In this document: positions 1-8,545 of the stretch, in pieces
Numbering within the stretch: the first letter of the stretch is position 1
How the letters are laid out: every line of letters starts with the position of its first letter
Assembly: GCA_017468435.1 (NCBI GenBank)
Contig: JAFUIP010000007.1
Coordinates: 1-33,761 of the forward strand
From: Bacteroidales bacterium
GTDB lineage: Bacteria; Bacteroidota; Bacteroidia; Bacteroidales; UBA1402
Length of the DNA stretch: 33,761 bases
Direction: 5' to 3'
Position numbers and translations under genes: made by a program
The notes under the pieces: model-generated
Database searches by the model: none
The model's input: only the letters and a program-made list of their open reading frames with translations
What the model was told of the DNA's origin: nothing

Positions 1-1
1 C

Positions 2-40
2 CACATTGTGGACATCTTTCTCGTCGACTTTTTGCCATAA
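2..40 (+). CDS. possible C-terminal tail of an upstream gene (partial)
   Basis: Frame 2 from the window edge reads HIVDIFLVDFLP and stops at TAA (38-40), six bases before the 34-bp palindrome at 46-79. The bias toward C or G in third positions resembles the coding genes here, and a gene end just before a terminator makes sense. Only 12 codons are visible, so neither family nor reality can be established. The other two plus frames are also open over this short stretch. Confidence 0.3.
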   Translation, partial: HIVDIFLVDFLP

Positions 41-79
41 AAAAAATAACTTTGATGAAAACGTTTTCATCAAAGTTAT
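38..79 (-). terminator. palindromic terminator, possibly bidirectional
   Basis: Bases 46-79 form a perfect 34-bp palindrome (17-bp arms, no mismatch, centre AAAACGTTTT). Read on the minus strand, the hairpin is followed at once by a run of eight Ts (complement of the A run at 39-46), the form of an intrinsic terminator for the minus-strand lgt-gldB transcript. On the plus strand it is followed by a looser T-rich stretch (80-103), so it may also stop a plus gene ending near 40. The centre also fits a LacI-family operator pattern, but position favours a terminator. Confidence 0.75.
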
Positions 80-155
80 CTTATTTGTTTGTATTTTAAT
101 TACTTACAAAGGTTTTACCAACCGTTTTTGGCAATTATACCGATAATGGCGAACT

Positions 156-201
156 GCAGCGCCGACTGCGCTGCTCGGCTCGGTCACGTACCCGAAGTAC
201 G
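156..201. repeat. two GC-rich stem-loops in the gldB 3' flank
   Basis: Within the 156-base stretch between the palindrome and the gldB stop there are two hairpins. One has a 7-bp stem GCAGCGC/GCGCTGC around a 5-base loop (156-174). The other has a 5-bp stem CGTAC/GTACG around a 5-base loop (187-201). The stretch from about 150 to 230 is clearly more GC-rich than the AT-rich DNA before it. It resembles a REP-like intergenic element, but no second copy occurs in this window. Confidence 0.35.
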
Positions 202-235
202 CTCCCTTCGCCTCGCCACTTGCGCTGTCAGAGTA

Positions 236-1219
236 TCAGTTGGGGCGGTAAAGCGATTCTCGGAGGATGCTGTCGGCGCGGACTTCCATCATCATGGGCA
301 AGATTTCCATGTCGGGGTGACGCTGCATGAAGTCGCAAACGATGCGGTAGCCAATCCAAATGGCAGCGCGCGCGGGCGAATCTTCGGTGAAATAAACCGT
401 ACTTGGGCCGTCGCCAATGTATTTCTGCAGCACCAAAGGGTCGCGACTGTAAAGATGCTCGTAGTATTGAATGCGCTCCCACATGGGCGCCTCATTCTGC
501 ACACACCAAACATAATTCCCTCTATTCCAGGCTGCCAAATATTCGAAAGGCATTTTTGGGAAGATTTTTTCCAAGAGAAACAAGATTTTTCCTTCGTACA
601 CCAGATAATCGAGCAGGCGGACGTCTTCCATCAAAGATTCATGCGTGAATTCGGAACGCAGCCAACCATTCAGATAGTCGGCAGCCAGTTGCTCAGGAAT
701 CATACGGCTCAGCTGGTATTCGTAGAAAAGTTCCTTGTAGATGGGATAATCCGAGCCCAAATATTTGTCGATGCCGGCAGAAAGAATGCCCGGCGCCGAC
801 ACCACAGATTGCCCGAAACCGGAGATATGCATGGAAACATTTGGCAGAGGAATATCGGGTACAAAATGCTTCAAACGGAAGAAAGCTTCGCTCAAATCGG
901 CCTCTAATTTCTCGTTTTCATCGAAGATTGTTTGCGCTTTCCAGTAGGTTCTGCATACATCCGAGTCGCCATGGAAAAGCTCCAGATAACATTGCGTTTC
1001 CTTTTCGCCCACCGTGCCAAATTGCATGATGTTTTCGCAGTATAGATACCAAAAAGCAGAGTCGGCAATGTTTACGTTTTCGAAAAATTCACGGTCGTAA
1101 CGCACAATGTCAATGTCGATTTGATCGCGGAAACGAGGCACACGATAGCGCTCTTCCTCTTGTTGACAAGAAAAAAGCAGACATAAGGCGAGCAAGGGAA
1201 GCAATCGGCAAAGTTTCAT
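236..1219 (-). CDS. gldB: GldB-family lipoprotein
   Basis: A 327-residue protein with a lipoprotein signal peptide: hydrophobic residues 5-16, then a lipobox-like LFSC with the lipidated cysteine at 18. The start of the mature chain (RYRVPRFRDQIDIDIVRYDREFF) and the overall length match GldB, a Bacteroidota-specific envelope lipoprotein. GldB is known as a gliding-motility protein in Flavobacterium, where gliding is tied to type IX secretion, but homologues occur in non-gliding Bacteroidales, so its role here is uncertain. It starts 9 bases after the lgt stop and is probably co-transcribed with it. That pairing is apt because Lgt adds the lipid this protein needs. The ATG at 1219 places the signal peptide correctly. 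Confidence 0.8.
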   Translation of the reverse strand: MKLCRLLPLLALCLLFSCQQEEERYRVPRFRDQIDIDIVRYDREFFENVNIADSAFWYLYCENIMQFGTVGEKETQCYLELFHGDSDVCRTYWKAQTIFDENEKLEADLSEAFFRLKHFVPDIPLPNVSMHISGFGQSVVSAPGILSAGIDKYLGSDYPIYKELFYEYQLSRMIPEQLAADYLNGWLRSEFTHESLMEDVRLLDYLVYEGKILFLLEKIFPKMPFEYLAAWNRGNYVWCVQNEAPMWERIQYYEHLYSRDPLVLQKYIGDGPSTVYFTEDSPARAAIWIGYRIVCDFMQRHPDMEILPMMMEVRADSILRESLYRPN

Positions 1220-1228
1220 AGACGCGGC

Positions 1229-2137
1229 TCAGTGTTTCGATTTGACATTGCTCGAGAAATCCTTGTCGGAATGTTTGGGCTTGCTTTGATGCGGTTGCGT
1301 GGCCAATTCGTAGTGAACCGGTGCGCGTTTGAAGGCGCGAATCATGAAGAAAATACCGATGAGAACGAAAGGAATACTCAAAATCTGGCCCATGTTCAGC
1401 AACATGCCGGCTTCGAAGGCTTCCTGGTCGTTCTTGATAAATTCGATGAAGAAACGTGCGGTAAAAATACAAGTCATGAACAGCCCGAAGAGAAAACCTT
1501 CACGATGTTTGATTTCGCTCTTGAAATACAGACGATACAGCACGACGAAAATGACAAGATAACAAAGCGCTTCGTAAATCTGCGTGGGATGCGAAGGCTC
1601 GGTGTAAATCGGTTCGAGACCCATTTGCTTGACAGCGTACCAGTTGGTGATGAAACGGAAACCCCAGGGAAGGTCGGTGACATGTCCGAAGATTTCGTGG
1701 TTCATCAAATTGCCCATGCGGATGAAGAAACCGGCCAGCGCCACCGAGAAGGTGAGTCGGTCGAAAGTCCAGCACATGGAGCGTTTGGTGACGCGTTTGC
1801 TGTAAATCCAAACCGCCAAGATAATGCCGATGCCGCCACCGTGCGAAGCCAATCCACCTTCCCAAATCTTCAGAATTTCAATGGGATGCTGAGAATAATA
1901 ATCCCAAGCGTAGAACAGGCAGTGACCCAGTCGGGCGCCCACGGCCGTAGCGATGATGATATAGACAAACAGCGAGTCGGTCCAGCTGTCGGGTACTTTT
2001 TCTTCCTTGAAAGCCTTGCCCGTCATCAGCAATCCTAAGAAAAATGCGATGGCAAAAAACAGTCCGTACCAACGGATTTCCTTGCCGAAAATGGTAAATA
2101 GGGCAGGGTCAACATTCCAAATGATTTCGTTGAGCAT
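1229..2137 (-). CDS. lgt: prolipoprotein diacylglyceryl transferase
   Basis: Integral inner-membrane enzyme of 302 residues that moves diacylglycerol from phosphatidylglycerol to the lipobox cysteine of prolipoproteins, the first step of lipoprotein maturation. Counting from the ATG at 2137, the Lgt signatures are visible: SHGGGIG around His99, and RMGNLMNHE at 140-148, with the invariant Arg140, Asn143 and Glu148. Several hydrophobic segments span the chain. Another ATG lies two codons upstream (2143). A longer TTG-initiated reading back to 2173 would overlap the promoter and is unlikely. It is the first gene of a two-gene minus-strand unit with gldB and has a good promoter at 2171-2201. Confidence 0.95.
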   Translation of the reverse strand: MLNEIIWNVDPALFTIFGKEIRWYGLFFAIAFFLGLLMTGKAFKEEKVPDSWTDSLFVYIIIATAVGARLGHCLFYAWDYYSQHPIEILKIWEGGLASHGGGIGIILAVWIYSKRVTKRSMCWTFDRLTFSVALAGFFIRMGNLMNHEIFGHVTDLPWGFRFITNWYAVKQMGLEPIYTEPSHPTQIYEALCYLVIFVVLYRLYFKSEIKHREGFLFGLFMTCIFTARFFIEFIKNDQEAFEAGMLLNMGQILSIPFVLIGIFFMIRAFKRAPVHYELATQPHQSKPKHSDKDFSSNVKSKH

Positions 2138-2170
2138 TGTCATGGTCTTTTTTTGAATTTTTATGGTTTG

Positions 2171-2201
2171 CAAAAGTAATATAAGCGAGTTTCAAAACAA
2201 A
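2171..2201 (-). promoter_or_regulatory. promoter for lgt-gldB
   Basis: On the minus strand, TTTG (complement of 2198-2201) and TACTTTTG (complement of 2171-2178) are separated by exactly 19 bases. This fits the Bacteroidetes -33/-7 pattern, and the -7 box lies 28-34 bases upstream of the two candidate lgt starts. Confidence 0.7.
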
Positions 2202-2219
2202 ATTCTGCCAAATTATTGT

Positions 2220-2227
2220 TACCTTTG
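2220..2227 (+). promoter_or_regulatory. -7 box for the parE operon
   Basis: TACCTTTG matches TAnnTTTG and lies 46 bases before the parE ATG. I see no good TTTG at the expected -33 distance, so this is a half-supported promoter. Confidence 0.4.
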
Positions 2228-2273
2228 AAGCCGAGTATTTTAAACCCATTTCACGACGAAAAAACAAAGACTT

Positions 2274-4142
2274 ATGGAGCAATTGGACGATAATCTTTTG
2301 CAAGAACAATCTGTGGCTTACGACGACGATAGTATCAAGACGCTTAGTTGGCACGAACATATCCGTTTGCGTCCCGGTATGTATATCGGACGCTTAGGCG
2401 ATGGTTCTCAGGCCGAAGATGGTGTGTATGTGCTGTTGAAAGAAGTCATTGACAACAGTATCGACGAATTCATGATGGGTTGCGGAAAGGTTATCAAAGT
2501 TGATATCAAGGAAGGTTACGTTTCGGTGCGCGACTTCGGACGCGGTATTCCTTTGTCGAAATTGGTGGCCGCTTCGTCCAAGATGAACACCGGAGCCAAG
2601 TACGATAGCAAGACTTTCCATAAGTCGGTGGGTTTGAACGGTGTGGGTATCAAGGCAGTGAACGCGCTTTCGTCGTATTTTCGCATTCAGAGTTTTCGCG
2701 AAAACGAGACTTGCGTGGCCGAGTTCGAAAAAGGAATGTTGCTCAAGGAGTCGCCCGTGGAGCCTTGTACCGAGCCTAATGGCACTTTGGTGGAATTCTT
2801 GCCCGATAACACGCTCTTTGTCAATTATGCCTACGACGAGGCATTCGTGGAATCGATGTTGAAGAATTATGCTTATCTGAATACGGGTCTCACCATCATT
2901 TTCAATGGAAAGAAATTTTCTTCGAAAAATGGTCTGGAAGACTTGCTCAACGATAAGATGACGGCGGCGCCTCTGTATCCCATTATCCACCTGAAAGGCG
3001 ACGATATTGAAGTGGCTTTTACGCATACCAACCAATACGGGGAGGAATGTTATTCTTTCGTGAACGGCCAGCACACTACCATGGGCGGTACGCATCAAAC
3101 CGTTTTTCGCGAAGCTGTTTCGCGCATCATCAAGGATTTTTTCGCCAAGAACCACGATTATGCCGACATCCGTATGGGGATGGTTTCGGCCGTGAGCATC
3201 AAGGTGGAAGAACCTATTTTCGAATCGCAGACCAAAACCAAGCTCGGCTCGAAAGATGTTTCCAAAGACGGCCCTACCATCAACAAGTTTATCAACGATT
3301 TTCTGAAAAAAGACCTCGACAATTTCATGTACAAGAACACCGAGATTGCCGAAATCATGCTCAAGAAAATCAACGATTCTGAAAAGGAACGCAAGGAAAT
3401 AGACGTGGTAACGAAGAAGTCGCGCGAAGTGGCCAAGAAAGCCAATCTGAACAACCGAAAATTGCGCGATTGCCGTTTCCACTTTACCGATGCCCGCGGC
3501 AAAAACCTGGAAGACACTTGCATTTTCATCACCGAGGGCGACTCGGCCAGCGGCTCCATCACCAAGAGTCGCGACGTGAATTATCAGGCAGTGTTCTCCC
3601 TGCGCGGTAAGCCGCTGAATACCTTTGGCAAAACCAAAAAGGTGGTGTACGAAAACGAGGAATTCAACCTGCTTCAGGCAGCTTTGAACATCGAAAACAG
3701 CTTGGACGATTTGCGCTACAACAAGGTTATTATCGCCACCGATGCCGATGTGGACGGTATGCACATCCGACTGCTCATGCTCACTTTCTTCTTGCAATTT
3801 TTCCCCGATCTTATCAAAAAGGGACACGTGTACATCTTGCAAACGCCGCTTTTCCGCGTGCGCAACAAGAAAGAAACCCGTTATTGCTATACCGAGGAAG
3901 AACGCTTGGAAGCCATCGCTGCTCTGGGAGCGAATCCAGAAATTACCCGATTCAAAGGTTTGGGCGAAATTTCTCCCGATGAATTCAAGGCTTTTATCGG
4001 CAAGGACATTCGTTTGGACCAAGTGAAGCTGCGCAAAGAAGATGCCGTGAGCGAGTTGTTGGAATTCTACATGGGAAAGAATACTTCGGAGCGTCAGAAC
4101 TTTATGATTGAAAACCTTGTGGTGGAAGAAGATATTTTATGA
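2274..4142 (+). CDS. parE: DNA topoisomerase IV subunit B
   Basis: ATPase subunit of a type IIA topoisomerase, 622 residues. The GHKL ATPase fold is shown by EVIDNSIDE (Glu57, Asn61), DFGRGIP near 87-93 and [12 protein letters not shown] near 120-131. The TOPRIM domain has EGDSASGS (Glu421-Asp423) and DADVDG (490-495). It is distinct from the second B subunit at 27345: that one has EGDSAGG and typical GyrB features, so this divergent, shorter paralogue is best called ParE. The partner subunit ParC is not in the window. The stop overlaps the coaD start as ATGA (4139-4142), which implies translational coupling. It heads a dense plus-strand run reaching 9810. Confidence 0.9.
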   Translation: MEQLDDNLLQEQSVAYDDDSIKTLSWHEHIRLRPGMYIGRLGDGSQAEDGVYVLLKEVIDNSIDEFMMGCGKVIKVDIKEGYVSVRDFGRGIPLSKLVAASSKMNTGAKYDSKTFHKSVGLNGVGIKAVNALSSYFRIQSFRENETCVAEFEKGMLLKESPVEPCTEPNGTLVEFLPDNTLFVNYAYDEAFVESMLKNYAYLNTGLTIIFNGKKFSSKNGLEDLLNDKMTAAPLYPIIHLKGDDIEVAFTHTNQYGEECYSFVNGQHTTMGGTHQTVFREAVSRIIKDFFAKNHDYADIRMGMVSAVSIKVEEPIFESQTKTKLGSKDVSKDGPTINKFINDFLKKDLDNFMYKNTEIAEIMLKKINDSEKERKEIDVVTKKSREVAKKANLNNRKLRDCRFHFTDARGKNLEDTCIFITEGDSASGSITKSRDVNYQAVFSLRGKPLNTFGKTKKVVYENEEFNLLQAALNIENSLDDLRYNKVIIATDADVDGMHIRLLMLTFFLQFFPDLIKKGHVYILQTPLFRVRNKKETRYCYTEEERLEAIAALGANPEITRFKGLGEISPDEFKAFIGKDIRLDQVKLRKEDAVSELLEFYMGKNTSERQNFMIENLVVEEDIL

Positions 4143-4609
4143 AGACAGCTATTTTCCCCGGTAGTTTCGACCCATTCACGCTTGGGCATGCCGATATCGT
4201 GCAACGCGGTTTGCAACTTTTCGATAAAGTGGTGATTGCCATTGGTGTCAATCCCGATAAGAAAACCATGTTCAGTGCAGAGGAACGCCTGCAGCAGATT
4301 AGCTCGTGTTATGCCGACCAACCGCGTGTGGAAGTGATGCTTTGGCAAGGTTTGATGGTAGATTTGGCTCGCCAATTGCAAGCCGATTGTTTTTTGAAAG
4401 GGGTGCGTTCCGTGGTTGATTTCGAATACGAAAGAACCATGGCCGCGGTGAATGCCCAAATCTCTGATCCTTCGGTGGAAACCTGTTTGCTGTATGCGCG
4501 TCCGGAGTTGGAATCGCTGCAATCGTCGGTGGTGCGCGAGTTGTTGCATCATGGTGCCGATGTATCGGCTTTTCTGCCTCAGGCTGTGTTGTCGCAGATT
4601 AAAAGATAA
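4139..4609 (+). CDS. coaD: pantetheine-phosphate adenylyltransferase
   Basis: Transfers AMP from ATP to 4'-phosphopantetheine to make dephospho-CoA, the penultimate step of coenzyme A synthesis in the cytoplasm. At 156 residues it has the usual CoaD length. The nucleotidyltransferase signature is [10 protein letters not shown], with the (T/H)xGH motif at 14-17 (Thr-Leu-Gly-His). Further family features are [12 protein letters not shown] in the middle and the SSVVREL segment near 125-131 in place of the classic ISSTxVR. It overlaps parE by 4 bases and lies 19 bases before the S41 protease gene; coaD beside a topoisomerase B gene is a common Bacteroidales arrangement. Confidence 0.95.
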   Translation: MKTAIFPGSFDPFTLGHADIVQRGLQLFDKVVIAIGVNPDKKTMFSAEERLQQISSCYADQPRVEVMLWQGLMVDLARQLQADCFLKGVRSVVDFEYERTMAAVNAQISDPSVETCLLYARPELESLQSSVVRELLHHGADVSAFLPQAVLSQIKR

Positions 4610-4628
4610 AACCTTACAATTCAATACG

Positions 4629-6218
4629 ATGAAAAAGATTCTTCTCGCCCTTTGTGTACTGCTTTCGTTGAACATGCAAGCTCGCGTGGAGCCGGAACTC
4701 AATAAACACGTGAGCAAATTGTACACTACTTTGTACTTGCTTTCCGAAATGTACGTCGATTCGGTAGATAACAAGCAGATGGTCGATGAGGCCATCGATG
4801 CGATGATCAAAGAACTCGACCCGCATTCCGACTATATGACGGCCGAAGAAGTGGCCGAAATGAACGAACCTTTGCAAGGCGGCTTCGATGGCATAGGTAT
4901 TTCTTTCAACATGATGAACGACACGCTTTTCATCGTGGAAGTCATTGTGGGCGGCCCTTCCGAAAAAGTGGGTCTGCAAGCCGGAGACCGCATCATGAAG
5001 GTGAATGGCGAAAATATTGCCGGCGTCAAAATGTCGAGCAAGGAAGTGATGAAGCGTTTGAAAGGACCCAAGGGAACCGAGGTGGAAGTGAGCGTCAAAC
5101 GCCGTAACCAAAAGGAATTGATAGACTTTACCATTGTGCGCGACAAGATTCCCATGTACAGCCTCGATGCTGCATTCATGCTGAGCCGCAATATAGGTTA
5201 CATCAAGATAAGCCGCTTCGGAGCCACCACTATGGACGAATATCACGAAGCTTTCAAAGAACTGCAGGCACAAGGCATGAAGCAACTTATTTTGGATTTG
5301 CAGTCGAACGGTGGCGGATATATGTCAACAGCTATTTCTTTGGCAGACGAATTTCTCGGTAAAGGAAGCTGCATCGTTTACACAGAAGGTTTGCACAGCC
5401 CGCGTCAGGAAGCGATGGCCAGCGATAAAGGTGATTTCGAAGAAGGCAATTTGGTCGTTTTAATCGATGAATTTTCGGCCTCTTCGAGCGAAATCGTGTC
5501 GGGTGCGGTGCAAGATTGGGACCGCGGACTCATCGTGGGACGTCGTAGTTTTGGCAAAGGCTTGGTGCAGCGTATGCTCCCCTTGAGCGACGGCACCGTT
5601 ATCAAACTGACGGTTTCGCGTTATCACACACCCAGCGGACGTTGCATCCAGAAACCATATGACGGAGGCGAGGAGGCATACGGCAAAGATTTGATAGACC
5701 GTTACAACCGCGGCGAAATGATTTCGGCCGACAGCATACATTTCCCCGATTCTCTGAAGTATAGCACTTTGGTGAAAGGTCGCGCCGTGTATGGCGGTGG
5801 CGGTATCATGCCCGATGTGTTTGTGCCGATGGATACGACGCGTTTCACGCCGCTTCATCGATTGTTGGTGAACAGGGGCATCTTGAATCGTTTTACACTT
5901 TCTTATGTGGATGATCATCGTTCCGACTTGAAGACAAAATATCCCCAAGCCGAAGATTTTATCGATAAATACGAGGTTTCTGACGAAATGATTGCCGACA
6001 TGATGGCCATGGCCGAAGCCGAGAAGGTGAAGATCAAGGACGAAGACAGAAATTCCGATAAGACGGTCTTGAAGTTGCAGACCAAGGCATATATGGCGCG
6101 CGATCTCTACAAAACGGCCGCCTATTATCAGGTGATGGCTCCCGAAAACGAAGCCTTGCAAAAAGCCTTGGAAATTTTGAACAGCGCCAAGTTGCGCAAA
6201 GAATACGGATTGAAATGA
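4629..6218 (+). CDS. S41-family C-terminal processing protease
   Basis: Exported serine protease of 529 residues from the ATG at 4629. That start gives a clean signal peptide (KKILLALCVLLSLNMQA, 2-18); a longer in-frame reading from 4452 would run inside coaD and is rejected. Domains in order: a helical N-terminal region, a PDZ domain (about 83-165, with GIGISF and GLQAGDRIMKVNG), then the S41 catalytic core. The core has SASSSE at 283-288 and FGKG at 308-311. Aligned to E. coli Tsp, Ser285 is the nucleophile and Lys310 the general base, 25 residues apart as in that enzyme. It probably cleaves periplasmic or envelope substrates; these cannot be told from sequence. The last codons overlap dusB (ATGA, 6215-6218). 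Confidence 0.92.
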   Translation: MKKILLALCVLLSLNMQARVEPELNKHVSKLYTTLYLLSEMYVDSVDNKQMVDEAIDAMIKELDPHSDYMTAEEVAEMNEPLQGGFDGIGISFNMMNDTLFIVEVIVGGPSEKVGLQAGDRIMKVNGENIAGVKMSSKEVMKRLKGPKGTEVEVSVKRRNQKELIDFTIVRDKIPMYSLDAAFMLSRNIGYIKISRFGATTMDEYHEAFKELQAQGMKQLILDLQSNGGGYMSTAISLADEFLGKGSCIVYTEGLHSPRQEAMASDKGDFEEGNLVVLIDEFSASSSEIVSGAVQDWDRGLIVGRRSFGKGLVQRMLPLSDGTVIKLTVSRYHTPSGRCIQKPYDGGEEAYGKDLIDRYNRGEMISADSIHFPDSLKYSTLVKGRAVYGGGGIMPDVFVPMDTTRFTPLHRLLVNRGILNRFTLSYVDDHRSDLKTKYPQAEDFIDKYEVSDEMIADMMAMAEAEKVKIKDEDRNSDKTVLKLQTKAYMARDLYKTAAYYQVMAPENEALQKALEILNSAKLRKEYGLK

Positions 6219-7216
6219 AGATAGCCAACATTGAGTTTCCGCAGCGCGCGGTGTTTCTGGCACCGATGGAAGACGTTACCGACCCGTCTTTCCGCTTGAT
6301 GTGCAAGCGCTTCGGCGCAGATATGGTCTATACGGAGTTTGTTTCGTCCGATGCTTTGGTGCGAAATGTCAACAGCACCATGCGTAAGTTGCAGGTGTCC
6401 GACCAGGAACGTCCGGTGGCCATTCAGATTTATGGCAAAGATCCGCAGACCATGGCCGAGGCTGCTCAGATGTGCGAGCAAGCTCATCCTGATATCATCG
6501 ACATTAATTTCGGTTGCCCGGTGAAGAAGGTTGCCGGAAAGGGCGCCGGCGCGGGTTTGCTCAAAGATATTCCCCGCATGCTGGACATTACCCGCGCCGT
6601 GGTCGATGCCGTGAAAGTGCCCGTGACGGTGAAGACCCGCTTAGGTTGGGACATGGAAAATCGTAACATCGTCGATATTGCCGAAGCGCTGCAAGACCAG
6701 GGCATCGCGGCGCTCACCATCCACGGACGCACGCGTTCGCAAATGTACACCGGCGAGGCCGACTGGAGCCTGATTGCAGCTGTCAAGAACAACCCGCGCA
6801 TGCACATTCCCATCATCGGAAATGGCGACATCACCTCGCCCGAAATTTGTCGTCAGCGCTTTGAGGAAACGGGTGTGGATGCGGTGATGATTGGCCGGGC
6901 AAGTTTCGGCCGGCCTTGGATTTTCAAGGAAGTGAAGCATTACATAGAAACCGGCGAACTTTGGGATGAAAGCAATCAGTGGAAGTTGGAAGTACTCAAG
7001 GAACAAGTTTTGCAGGGCGTCGAAATGATCAAGGAACAGCGAGCGGAAAAATTCTCTGAAGCCAGTGCCGAAAAAAGCGGCATCATGCATATTCGTCGTC
7101 ATTTGGCGGCAACGCCTCTGTTCAAGGGAATTCCTAATTTCCGCGAAACCCGCATTGCCATGCTTCGTGCCGAAACCTTGGAAGATTTGTTTGCCATCAT
7201 GGATCACATTTTTTAA
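6215..7216 (+). CDS. dusB: tRNA-dihydrouridine synthase
   Basis: FMN-dependent enzyme that reduces uridines in the tRNA D-loop to dihydrouridine. At 333 residues it is a full-length Dus protein. The FMN TIM barrel starts with FLAPMEDVTDPSFR (14-27). The catalytic-cysteine motif NFGCPVKKVAGKGAG places the likely general acid at Cys101. IHGRTRSQMYTGEADW and the flavin-binding IGNGDI and MIGRASFGRPW follow. The DusB subfamily assignment rests on overall similarity to the bacterial DusB/NifR3 type. It starts within the protease stop and is followed 3 bases later by a GH28 gene. Another likely tRNA-uridine modifier, the U32 protein, lies just beyond. Confidence 0.92.
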   Translation: MKIANIEFPQRAVFLAPMEDVTDPSFRLMCKRFGADMVYTEFVSSDALVRNVNSTMRKLQVSDQERPVAIQIYGKDPQTMAEAAQMCEQAHPDIIDINFGCPVKKVAGKGAGAGLLKDIPRMLDITRAVVDAVKVPVTVKTRLGWDMENRNIVDIAEALQDQGIAALTIHGRTRSQMYTGEADWSLIAAVKNNPRMHIPIIGNGDITSPEICRQRFEETGVDAVMIGRASFGRPWIFKEVKHYIETGELWDESNQWKLEVLKEQVLQGVEMIKEQRAEKFSEASAEKSGIMHIRRHLAATPLFKGIPNFRETRIAMLRAETLEDLFAIMDHIF

Positions 7217-7219
7217 GAT

Positions 7220-8545
7220 ATGAAGAGAACTTTATTAACATTGCTGTTTTCAGTTTGCGTATTATGCACGCTTCAAGCCAAAAGCAAGAATGTTTTTCCC
7301 GACGGAACGCCCATTGACAAATGGTTTTTGAAGGCAGAAATCCCTGCATTGTCAGAACTGGGACAAGTGTACCATATCGGTAAATTCGGTGCAGAAAGCA
7401 GTACGGAAAAAGTGCAGACAGAACTCATTCAGTCAGTGATAGACAAAGCGGCCGAAACCGGAGGCGTGGTGTATATTCCCGAAGGTATTTACAAAAGCGG
7501 TGCGCTTTATTTCAAGCAAGGAACTCATCTGTATTTGGCCAAAGGCGCTGTGTTGCTGGGTAGCGAAAGCATTTTCGATTTTCCCCTTACCATGACGCGT
7601 ATCGAAGGCGAAGTTTGCAAGTATTTCCCCGCGCTCATCAATGTCATCGGACTGGACGGATTCACCATCAGCGGCGAAGGCACCATCGATGGAAACGGCA
7701 GCGATTATTGGAGAGCCTTCCGTCTGCGTCGTCAGTGGAACCCGAAATGTACCAACAAAGACGAAATGCGTCCGCGCTTGGTGCACGTGGCTTATTCGAA
7801 AAACATTCAGTTCTCGGGCGTAGCCATGCAGAATTCTCCTTTCTGGACTTGTCATTGCTACAAGAGCGAATTTCTGCAGATGATAGGTTTGCGCATTTTC
7901 TCGCCCATCGAGCCCATTCGTTCCGCCAGTGCCGACGGTATAGATTTGGATGCTTGCCAAAATGTTTTGGTGAAGAATTGCCGCATCACCGTGAACGACG
8001 ACGCTGTCTGTCTGAAAGGCGGTAAAGGCCCTTATGCCGACCAAGATTCTACCAACGGACCTTGCAAGCAGATTCTCATTGAAGATTGTCATTTCGACCA
8101 TACCACGGGCAGCGCGCTCACCTGTGGCAGCGAATCAATCCACGTGCGTAACGTGCTCATGCGCAATTGCCGTTTGGATGGCGCCTCGCATTTGGTTTTG
8201 TTTAAAATGCGTCCCGATACACCGCAGATTTACGAGTTTCTCACCATAGAGAATATTTCCGGTCATTGCAATCGATTGTTCGAAGCTTCGGCCTGGAAAC
8301 AGTTCTTCGATTTGAAGTCGCGTCCCGACATTCCCAAAACCTATTGCCGCAACGTGACACTCAAAGATTTGTCTATCAAGTGTAAACAGTTTATCCGTCT
8401 CAGTCGTAACGACGAACAATACGAAGTGTCGGACATTACTTTCAAAAACATCAGTGTGCAGGCGCAAGATATTCAGCGCCGTCAGGATGCCTTCAATGGC
8501 GTGGTCTTCGACGATGTACATTGTATTCAAATTGCAGCAGAATGA
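7220..8545 (+). CDS. secreted GH28-family glycoside hydrolase, atypical active site
   Basis: A 441-residue protein with a Sec signal peptide (about 1-20, ending LQA). It starts with the N-terminal beta-helix segment typical of bacterial pectinases (HIGKFGAES, GGVVYIPEGIYKSG). GH28 features: GEGTIDGNG near 152-160, DGIDLD (Asp239, Asp242) and NDDAVCLKGG with the Asp260-Asp261 pair. The family's usual GHG motif is missing: the equivalent stretch reads TGSALTCGSE (296-305), with serine where histidine is expected, and the RxK element reads LFKMR. The fold is clear; polygalacturonase activity is not. It may act on a different uronic-acid or rhamnose linkage. It lies between dusB and the U32 gene, overlapping the latter by 4 bases. 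Confidence 0.85.
   Translation: MKRTLLTLLFSVCVLCTLQAKSKNVFPDGTPIDKWFLKAEIPALSELGQVYHIGKFGAESSTEKVQTELIQSVIDKAAETGGVVYIPEGIYKSGALYFKQGTHLYLAKGAVLLGSESIFDFPLTMTRIEGEVCKYFPALINVIGLDGFTISGEGTIDGNGSDYWRAFRLRRQWNPKCTNKDEMRPRLVHVAYSKNIQFSGVAMQNSPFWTCHCYKSEFLQMIGLRIFSPIEPIRSASADGIDLDACQNVLVKNCRITVNDDAVCLKGGKGPYADQDSTNGPCKQILIEDCHFDHTTGSALTCGSESIHVRNVLMRNCRLDGASHLVLFKMRPDTPQIYEFLTIENISGHCNRLFEASAWKQFFDLKSRPDIPKTYCRNVTLKDLSIKCKQFIRLSRNDEQYEVSDITFKNISVQAQDIQRRQDAFNGVVFDDVHCIQIAAE

Noticed and set aside
46..79. LacI-family operator
   Set aside because: The core fits the pattern, but flanking T runs and placement after gene ends fit a terminator better. No LacI gene is in view.
89..907. 272-codon plus-strand frame over gldB
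   Set aside because: Antisense to a GldB-family lipoprotein with a good signal peptide; it also crosses the GC-rich hairpins.
2394..4022. 542-codon open frame antisense to parE
   Set aside because: Shadow of a long real gene with strong codon bias. The parE frame has all catalytic motifs; the antisense product has none.
4452..4628. N-terminal extension of the S41 protease
   Set aside because: It runs inside coaD in another frame and would bury the signal peptide that starts at 4629.
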